NCBI RefSeq assembly: GCF_026126425.1
Contig: NZ_JAFMPW010000010.1
Location: 1 to 64,000 of the forward strand
DNA from: Muriicola sp. Z0-33
Lineage (GTDB): Bacteria; Bacteroidota; Bacteroidia; Flavobacteriales; Flavobacteriaceae
Direction: 5' to 3'
Length of the DNA: 64,000 nucleotides
In this document: positions 58,153 through 64,000 of the stretch, piece by piece
How the letters are laid out: each line of letters opens with the position of its first letter
Numbering within the stretch: position 1 is the stretch's first letter
Made by a program: the position numbers and the translations under genes
Notes under the pieces: model-generated
What the model saw: only the letters and a program-made list of their open reading frames with translations
Databases searched by the model: none
Told to the model about the DNA's origin: nothing

Positions 58153-59937
58153 TTATTGACTTTGGTGCAAAAAATCGAAATTAAACTCTTCACTTAATTT
58201 ATCAATAAAATCATCCCAGCGGGGATCATCATATAGATTTCTAAATTCAGGATTTGTAAAAAAATACTCAAGATAGATTTTGATATGCCCATAGGCCTGA
58301 TTCAGATACTCAAATGCAAGATCGTTCTCCTTACGTTGTGCATATAAAATTGCCAGATAAAACGGTGTGCTTAGGCCCAAATTTTCATCATTGGGTAATT
58401 CTTTTAATAAAGCTATGGTACTATCGGATTTAACGAAATCTGCTTGGGCAGTATATATAAGGGATTGATTAAATAACCGAAAATGATCGACAGGCGTTTT
58501 AGCCGATAACTTTAAAGCCTTCTCAAACTCACCTCTCAAATAATACAAACGTCCGGCATCACCGTGAAAAAAAATATCGTCAACATCATATGCCATATTC
58601 AAAGCCCATTCCGCCCTATCGAGATCTCCCAACATAAAATTTGAGAACAAAATCCATACATAAGGATCCCAATTCTTTGGATCAAGTGCAACTGATTTTT
58701 CACTGTACTCCAAACAATCCTGAATACGATTCTGACGAGCGGCATTAAATGCAGCATAAATAAATACATCTGCATTATTAGGAGATAATTCTAAAGCCTT
58801 ATCTAATGTTTTTAACGAACCCATACCGTCTTTGGTGTGCCACTGCCAGTTAGACAACCAAGTATATCCATAGTAATGTTCAGGATCTAGCTCTATTGCC
58901 TTGCGAGCTGCTCTTAGTCCAATGCCCACTGCCTCTTCAAATTCATATTCCATGTGATATAGTCCTTTGTGTAAAGTGGTCATGCTAAGGGTTGCCTGCG
59001 AAAGAGAATAAGTGGGGTCAATCCGTATGGAGGCTCTAATAAGCGAATCTGCTACAATGGCAACTTCTTTGTTAAAATAAAGAAGGGTATCATTAGCCCG
59101 GAGGTATAACAAGTAGGCCTCAGGGTCTACCTTTCTTTGGCGAACGGCCTTATTTACTAAAGTAATATTAAGATAGTCCCCAATCCTTTCCGATACCTCA
59201 TCATAAGTTCTCAATACATTTTCCAGCCTGTCTTCAAATATCTTGGACCAGATAGTGGACTCATCTTGTGTATCTACCAGATTAATACTCGCACGATAGT
59301 GCTCATCAAACAATTGTACACTACCCTCAAGGATATAACGGACGCCTAATTCTTTGGCAATGTCTACGATGCTTAAATTTTTATTACGATACTGAAAAGA
59401 AGAAGTGGGGCTAATGAGTTTTAAGTCTTTGGCTTGAGCCAATCGATCATAGATACTTCGTACCAACCCATCCGTAAAGTATCGCTGGTTTTTTTTGGGA
59501 CTTAGGTCCTGAAAGGGAAGTATCGCGAGCGAGTTTGCAAACTCCATCCCAAGGAACTCGTCTTCCATGTTATCTACCTTGCTACTCAGACGTACAGTAT
59601 TCACTAACAATATTACAATGGCGATGGACAAGCCTCCTATGATCACTCTGTTTAGGCCGGTGCTCTTTTTACGGGAAATAACTGGGTCAAATGGCACATC
59701 TTCAGTTTTCTGAATGCCCTTCCAGGAAAAATCATAAACCCAGGCCACTATAAGCCAGATTGGAAAACCAACAGCCATTGCAATCACCGCCAATTGCATG
59801 ATCCATTCAGGAGCTTTAAAAACAGGTAAAAGGATGGATAGCACCTGGATAAGCAGCCAGGCTACAACTAGATATGCAATACCAGTTTTAACAACATGGC
59901 GACGTTTTAGTTCTTCCCAATATTGCTTCCAATTCAT
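58153..59937 (-). CDS. Membrane protein with TolB-like domain and TPR repeats
   Basis: A 594-residue protein. Three membrane helices near the N-terminus (about 18-40, 45-67 and 97-116), then a TolB-like N-terminal domain (about 130-250; NSLAILPFQDLSPKKNQRYFTDGL, VRYILEGSVQLFDEHYRASINLV) of the type seen in adenylate-cyclase-linked TPR proteins, and then TPR repeats to the end (ARKAIELDPEHYYGYTWLS; LDKALELSPNNADVFIYAA; SEKSVALDPKNWDPYVWIL). There is no catalytic or DNA-binding domain. Probably a scaffold or sensor. It has a long (about 300-base) possible leader. Confidence 0.88.
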   Translation of the reverse strand: MNWKQYWEELKRRHVVKTGIAYLVVAWLLIQVLSILLPVFKAPEWIMQLAVIAMAVGFPIWLIVAWVYDFSWKGIQKTEDVPFDPVISRKKSTGLNRVIIGGLSIAIVILLVNTVRLSSKVDNMEDEFLGMEFANSLAILPFQDLSPKKNQRYFTDGLVRSIYDRLAQAKDLKLISPTSSFQYRNKNLSIVDIAKELGVRYILEGSVQLFDEHYRASINLVDTQDESTIWSKIFEDRLENVLRTYDEVSERIGDYLNITLVNKAVRQRKVDPEAYLLYLRANDTLLYFNKEVAIVADSLIRASIRIDPTYSLSQATLSMTTLHKGLYHMEYEFEEAVGIGLRAARKAIELDPEHYYGYTWLSNWQWHTKDGMGSLKTLDKALELSPNNADVFIYAAFNAARQNRIQDCLEYSEKSVALDPKNWDPYVWILFSNFMLGDLDRAEWALNMAYDVDDIFFHGDAGRLYYLRGEFEKALKLSAKTPVDHFRLFNQSLIYTAQADFVKSDSTIALLKELPNDENLGLSTPFYLAILYAQRKENDLAFEYLNQAYGHIKIYLEYFFTNPEFRNLYDDPRWDDFIDKLSEEFNFDFLHQSQ

Positions 59938-60244
59938 GATTCAGTTGGTCTTCAATATTGTAGGTTAAGCTATCACTCTTATATTCAGGGTTTATAGAAT
60001 CTCTTCAAACTTAACACAAGACGTTTAAAGGAATAATCTCAGAGCTCATACTCTTAAATTTAATAATTTTATTAATACAATCAAAAAGATGCATCTATAG
60101 TGAATACCTCCATTTAAAAGCTTAATCTTATGGCATTTTTATAGAATTATTAAACCCGATCTTTTTATAGCTGTTGAAGAATGTCTGAAAGTTGATCGGA
60201 TTGTTTTTATAGAATATACACCTATTTAGGAATAAAATTTAGCA

Positions 60245-60279
60245 CAAAGATAGCACTCTGGATGATGTAGACAGGTCAA
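60245..60279 (-). promoter_or_regulatory. Candidate promoter of TPR-protein gene (TTG-N24-TATCTTTG)
   Basis: Minus strand TTG at 60279-60277, 24 bases, TATCTTTG at 60252-60245. One base longer than the usual spacing range. It would leave an untranslated leader of about 300 bases. Confidence 0.35.
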
Positions 60280-60375
60280 TGTTAATAGGCCAACTACTGG
60301 CAATATAGTAATATAAGGCGTTTACCAATAGTGCCGACGAAATTCAGTTACCTGAAACTAGGCTGCTCGCCGGCT

Positions 60376-60407
60376 GGCTCCTCGCGGTAAATGTCCACCG
60401 GACATTT
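60376..60407. repeat. 21-base module copy 2, extended into a palindrome
   Basis: ggctcctcgcggtaaatgtc and one more c (60376-60396) are identical to 53769-53789. Here it continues into the palindrome AAATGTCC-ACC-GGACATTT (60389-60407), of which the first copy has only the left half. Confidence 0.7.
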
Positions 60408-60423
60408 CCTATTCACTCGGCCC

Positions 60424-60523
60424 GGGTCAGGCGAGTGCCAGCGAGCCAACCCCAGCTGAAACAATGAACAATTAGCAATTAGCAATTAGCAATTAGCAAT
60501 TAGCAATTAGCAATTAGCAATTA
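60424..60523. repeat. Interspersed repeat, copy 2, with seven AATTAGC heptamers
   Basis: The first 70 bases match 53564-53633 with one difference. The heptamer AATTAGC is then repeated seven full times plus AATTA (60470-60523), against three times in copy 1, so the number of units differs between copies. Confidence 0.85.
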
Positions 60524-60620
60524 AGTAAACATTAATCTGTGGGTAGTGAGTATTAAACAATTTTGAAGGGATTTTCTCCTAAAAAGTTAATTGGTTTAAT
60601 CTAATCTAATTAGAAACATG

Positions 60621-61418
60621 CTATTCCTTAAGTTCAACTTCAATCATCTGAATAAGATCCTGAGCATTTTTTCGCATCAGATCCAAACTTTCTGCCCGAA
60701 ACCAGGCTCCCCGGATAAGTATACGTAAATGACCAATGCGTTCGCTATTATTAGATATGAGGCTTAAGGGGTTCTCAATGCCGGATATATCCTGGACCAG
60801 CACCCCACTTTTAGCCAGAGACCATTGCCATTCTTGAATGGTTTCAGCTGTTTTGGCTTTACCTATTTGACTGAAACGCCATTCCAATTCATTATAATAA
60901 TCGGTTATAGCGTCTTTTAAGGGTTTGTTGCTCAAATATGAAAAAGAACCTGCAGCGGTCATTTCATTGATGGTTGATCTGCTTATAACAGGATAAACGT
61001 CTCTTACTGTCCATAAAAAAGCAGTAGCCATAAAATTACGATCTACCTGATCAGGCAGCGATTTATTCCAGAGTATGTTGTTATTTGTCAGGGGTTTCAC
61101 AAATTCACCCGCGTGCAATTTAACAGGAGTTTCCCCCGCCAACAGCAAGAGATGCTGAGCTGAGTGAAATTTAAAAGCAGCATGATCACCTCTTCTGTTA
61201 TACTGTGCTAAGTCATCGGTAAGATCCTCAATTAAGCCAGACAGATATCTTCTAACAGCTTGCTTCTCTTCCCTTTGCTGGTTCCAGTTATTGATTTGCA
61301 ATGCAATTAGTATGCCCACTACCACCAGCACAATCTCCCCAACCGCATAAAACAGGTACTTACTGATTCGATTCTTAGTTAAGTTTTGTTTACGTATTTG
61401 TCTAAAGAATTTGAGCAT
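60621..61418 (-). CDS. DUF6090 family membrane protein
   Basis: A 265-residue protein with the N-terminal signature of DUF6090: FFRQIRKQNLTKNRISKYLFYAVGEIVLVVVGILIALQINNWNQQREEK, that is, a short cytosolic basic segment, one membrane helix (about residues 24-45) and a helical domain outside. Members are widespread and often multicopy in Flavobacteriaceae; the function is unknown. It is divergent from the alcohol dehydrogenase gene. Confidence 0.9.
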   Translation of the reverse strand: MLKFFRQIRKQNLTKNRISKYLFYAVGEIVLVVVGILIALQINNWNQQREEKQAVRRYLSGLIEDLTDDLAQYNRRGDHAAFKFHSAQHLLLLAGETPVKLHAGEFVKPLTNNNILWNKSLPDQVDRNFMATAFLWTVRDVYPVISRSTINEMTAAGSFSYLSNKPLKDAITDYYNELEWRFSQIGKAKTAETIQEWQWSLAKSGVLVQDISGIENPLSLISNNSERIGHLRILIRGAWFRAESLDLMRKNAQDLIQMIEVELKE

Positions 61419-61630
61419 TAGTCGGTTGTTGCTCCTGTTAATTTACAGAATTAATTGATTTATAAGACATTGATATGCACAAATTTGCTTTTCCGGCCAC
61501 TTTATGTTTTTGATCTCTATTACAATTAAATAAAATTAAATTTTGGCTTAGGCAAATAATGACCAACATCATTTACCATCCTATCCCGTTCAATTACATT
61601 TATGGCCACTATTCTTTAAAATGCCCTATA

Positions 61631-62659
61631 ATGAAAGCCATGCTCCTTAATGAAGTTTCCCTGTTAAAGGAAAATGATACGCCCCTGGTATTGAGTGATA
61701 TCCCTATACCTGTACCTAAAAATGACGAAATATTGATAAAAATTTCGGTTTGCGGTGTTTGCCATACCGAACTGGATGAAATTGAGGGAAGAATTGATCC
61801 AATAACACTTCCAGTGGTTCCAGGGCATCAGGTTGTTGGTACCGTCGCGAAAGCAGGTCCTGAGGCTTCAAAATTCAGGCCAGGCGATCGGGTGGGTGTT
61901 TCCTGGATATTCCAGGCCTGTGGCAGCTGTAAATTTTGCCTGGAAGGAAATGAAAACCTCTGTGAAGATTTCAAGGCCACAGGAAAAGACGTAAACGGCG
62001 GTTATGCTGAATATATGACGGCCCCGGAAAAATATGCCATTAAGATTCCGGATTTTTTTAGCGATTTCGAAGCAGCTCCCTTACTATGCGCAGGAGCCAT
62101 CGGTTACCGTTCAATACAAATTGCACAAATAGCTGATGGAGATGCTCTCGGACTGACCGGTTTTGGGGCCTCTGCACACCTGGTGTTAAAAATGGTCAGA
62201 CATCGCTATCCCAATACCAGGGTCTTTGTCTTCGCAAGAAAAGCGGAGGAACGGCAATTTGCATTAGAACTGGGTGCGTTCTGGGCAGGAGACACCTCTG
62301 CCGCTTCCCCGGAAAAACTGAGAGCAATAATTGATACCACTCCTGCCTGGAAACCCATTGTGGAAGCACTTGCCAACTTAGAAAAAGGAGGCAGGTTGGT
62401 CATCAATGCCATCAGGAAAGAAAACGCTGATAAAGACTATCTCGGCAACTTATCTTACAAAAACCACCTTTGGATGGAAAAGGAAATTAAGTCGGTTGCC
62501 AATGTAACCCGCAAAGACGTAGCCGAATTTTTGGAACTTGCTGCAGCAGCCTCAATAAAACCGGAAATAAAAATATATCCCTTGGAAGAAGCAAATAAGG
62601 TCCTTGTAGCATTGAAAGATCAGCATATCAGAGGAGCAAAAGTCTTGCAAATACATTGA
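61631..62659 (+). CDS. Zinc-dependent alcohol dehydrogenase
   Basis: A 342-residue medium-chain dehydrogenase. Catalytic zinc ligands are in SVCGVCHTELDE and VVPGHQVVG; the structural zinc site CGSCKFCLEGNENLC is intact. The coenzyme domain has GLTGFGASAHLVLKM (Rossmann turn) and CAGAIGYRS. It resembles the group of zinc ADHs annotated as AdhP-like or YqhD-unrelated class III-type; the substrate is unknown. Start: the ATG at 61631 (MKAMLLNEV), since residues encoded upstream are not of this family. Confidence 0.92.
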   Translation: MKAMLLNEVSLLKENDTPLVLSDIPIPVPKNDEILIKISVCGVCHTELDEIEGRIDPITLPVVPGHQVVGTVAKAGPEASKFRPGDRVGVSWIFQACGSCKFCLEGNENLCEDFKATGKDVNGGYAEYMTAPEKYAIKIPDFFSDFEAAPLLCAGAIGYRSIQIAQIADGDALGLTGFGASAHLVLKMVRHRYPNTRVFVFARKAEERQFALELGAFWAGDTSAASPEKLRAIIDTTPAWKPIVEALANLEKGGRLVINAIRKENADKDYLGNLSYKNHLWMEKEIKSVANVTRKDVAEFLELAAAASIKPEIKIYPLEEANKVLVALKDQHIRGAKVLQIH

Positions 62660-62717
62660 GACTAACGAAAGCTGAAAGGCTTTTATTCGGGCAGCAACAA
62701 TTTAGTTATTATCGCTC

Positions 62718-63377
62718 CTATTGTTTGCTCCTAACCTCGATTTCCTTAATGACTTTGACTAAAGAAGCTGAGGTATTGAAATGTATCTTAGACATATCAA
62801 ATTTTGACGGTTTATGATCCTCATATGCGTATATCGGTACTTTAGATTTCATCAGGTTATCATACCACTTTTTATCCCATCTCTTTTCTTTCCAAAGATG
62901 TCCATTAATGATAGAGGTAGAGCTAATAAGCTCCGAAGAACCATATGTCCACCAAAAGGCTACTTCATGGCCAGCTTCAAAACCAAGAAGGTGAAATTTT
63001 TGATTTGCTTGCCCATGAGATTTTCTTACCGATTTTAGAAGGTCATTGAAAGCATGATGAATAGGATGCGTCCCCCAGCTTTCCTCACCAATGGGCACCT
63101 TGGGTACAATTAAAATGGTTCTGTTAAGATCTATTGAACCTAGTTGTTTCATGGTACTCTCCCAGGCATTATCTCCATTATGTACTTCGCACAGCACAGC
63201 CACAATTTCATATTCCTTGGCACTATCATAGTCTTTCGGGAGCAATAGTCCATATTCAAATCGGATACCATTGAAAGCCTTAAATTGATATACGCTTTCA
63301 TTATGTACAGCATCAAAGCTGGTCAGGGAAACTGCACTGATTAATCCCAGTGCAAGTAGAAATATAATTTTTTTCAT
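62718..63377 (-). CDS. Secreted alpha/beta-hydrolase-like protein with altered nucleophile elbow
   Basis: A 219-residue exported protein (signal IIFLLALGLISAVSLTSF). Its layout is that of a small esterase: YGLLLPKDYDSAKEYEIVAVLCEVHNGDNAW, TILIVPKVPIGEESWGTHPIHHAFNDLL, then HLLGFEAGHEVAFWWTYGSS at the place of the nucleophile elbow. There the usual G-x-S-x-G reads G-F-E-A-G, with Glu for Ser, and no clear catalytic His follows near the end. It may have lost activity. The next gene upstream on the same strand encodes a related hydrolase with a normal elbow. Confidence 0.7.
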   Translation of the reverse strand: MKKIIFLLALGLISAVSLTSFDAVHNESVYQFKAFNGIRFEYGLLLPKDYDSAKEYEIVAVLCEVHNGDNAWESTMKQLGSIDLNRTILIVPKVPIGEESWGTHPIHHAFNDLLKSVRKSHGQANQKFHLLGFEAGHEVAFWWTYGSSELISSTSIINGHLWKEKRWDKKWYDNLMKSKVPIYAYEDHKPSKFDMSKIHFNTSASLVKVIKEIEVRSKQ

Positions 63378-63533
63378 GTTTGTTATTTTTAGACTTCAAT
63401 ATTATCTCTTCCTAAAACCCTATTAAAATCAATAGTGATGAAAGGTTATAATAGTGACAAAGCGTTATTTTTATATATGGGCTACGGCTATTTCCCTTTC
63501 AGATATGTAATAAAAGAGGAAAAAGCTCATAGA

Positions 63534-64000
63534 TTATTTATCCAAAAGGGCATTCATAGCTTTAAACAATGGAGCACCGGCATATTCGTCCAGGATATGT
63601 CCCCCATTGGGGACAATGATCAAATTATTCCAAACCCTGGATGCATCCAGTTTTTTCTTTGCTTTTACTGCCCTGTTCTTCCAGTAAGTATCCCGTTCTC
63701 CTGCAATCATTAAAATTTTGGTGTTCGAATATTTATTAAGTTTCTGTTCTATTGCGCCTGGATTTCCTGGCATTCCTATAACACCTGCAAAACGATCCTT
63801 GTATTGTTCGGCAATTTGAAAGGCATCGATACTATTGGCAGAAAACCCTAAAATATATATTCCGCTGGTAGCGTAGTTTTCTTCCAAATAATCTAACAGC
63901 ACCTTTACCGCACTGCGCTTTTCCATATGCACCAAACTTTCAACCAATATCCAGCCGTGCCTTTTTTTGTTAGAACCAAAATAACGGCAACCCGCTTTCA
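63534..64000 (-). CDS. Alpha/beta-hydrolase, C-terminal part (runs off right edge)
   Basis: The minus-strand frame is open from the window edge to the stop at 63534 (about 155 codons seen). Visible parts are the nucleophile elbow YILGFSANSIDAFQIA (Ser in G-F-S-A-N), a catalytic Asp candidate in IAGERDTYW and His in VPNGGHILDEY. It looks like a phospholipase/carboxylesterase-type or dienelactone-hydrolase-like enzyme. It lies 156 bases upstream of the altered hydrolase gene on the same strand and may be its paralogue. Start and signal peptide are outside the window. Confidence 0.75.
   Translation of the reverse strand, partial: KAGCRYFGSNKKRHGWILVESLVHMEKRSAVKVLLDYLEENYATSGIYILGFSANSIDAFQIAEQYKDRFAGVIGMPGNPGAIEQKLNKYSNTKILMIAGERDTYWKNRAVKAKKKLDASRVWNNLIIVPNGGHILDEYAGAPLFKAMNALLDK

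Larger units (their letters stand above)
59938..60620. other. Intergenic region with long leader and repeats
   Basis: About 680 bases without a gene. On the minus strand the first 310 bases may be the leader of the TPR-protein gene if the TATCTTTG at 60252-60245 is its -7 box. 60376-60523 holds repeat modules shared with 53525-53789. No ORF is credible. Confidence 0.45.

Noticed and set aside
60470-60523. CRISPR-like short array
   Set aside because: The units are perfect heptamers without spacers, so it is a simple tandem repeat; no cas genes are present.

Overview
The window looks like chromosomal DNA from a marine or soil-type member of the Flavobacteriaceae (phylum Bacteroidota). Evidence is the AT-rich sequence, promoters of the Bacteroidota type (TTG, about 20 bases, TAnnTTTG), almost no Shine-Dalgarno sequences, a C-terminal type IX secretion (T9SS) sorting domain, SprB-type adhesin repeats, a TonB-dependent receptor followed by DUF4249 lipoproteins, BshC (bacillithiol synthesis), a split transketolase, a monomeric NADP isocitrate dehydrogenase and several families typical of the group (DUF6090, DUF6095, DUF3820). 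No species can be named from the sequence alone.

Layout. 1-1294 is the start of a large SprB-repeat surface protein that runs off the left edge. 1635-5518 (minus) carries yidC, pyrG and a DUF3820 gene. 5567-9680 holds an exported hydroxypyruvate-isomerase-like protein, a DUF922 protein, OsmC and a LysM/periplasmic-binding protein; the last two lie directly behind guaA (minus operon guaA - LysM - osmC). 11911-15493 has a PNPOx-like flavoprotein, a PLP-dependent decarboxylase and bshC. 15690-20556 has an M14 metallopeptidase and a PhoX-like protein with Ca-binding-type repeats and a T9SS tail. 21315-26205 is a probable five-gene operon: esterase, PKD/spondin lipoprotein, DinB protein, sodium:solute symporter and myo-inositol oxygenase. 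26588-35199 has a CarboxypepD_reg-like protein, monomeric isocitrate dehydrogenase, and a TonB receptor with two tandem DUF4249 lipoproteins.

35206-50439 is mostly housekeeping: glycerate kinase, DUF6095, the thrS-infC-rpmI-rplT translation operon, YjbQ, a Cof-type HAD phosphatase, dnaB with a secreted protein behind it, accA, tgt-lptF/G, the two transketolase halves and an outer-membrane beta-barrel protein. 50514-53312 carries an FKBP lipoprotein, an S4 RNA-binding protein, a PRTase, aroK and tRNA-Lys(TTT). 53316-64000 is more accessory: shuffled interspersed repeats at two places, orphan secreted proteins, a NarL-type two-component pair, a TolB/TPR membrane protein, DUF6090, a zinc alcohol dehydrogenase and two alpha/beta-hydrolase-like genes, the last cut by the right edge.

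The most notable points are: infC apparently starting at ATA; tgt and the DUF6095 gene apparently starting at TTG; a Tgt protein that lacks the CxCxxC zinc ligands; the myo-inositol oxygenase/symporter operon; an orphan cysteine-rich secreted protein next to a histidine kinase/response regulator pair; a hydrolase-like protein with Glu in place of the nucleophile Ser; and a small frameshifted gene remnant with its own terminator. I found no clearly new multi-gene system such as a defence island, CRISPR array or prophage.
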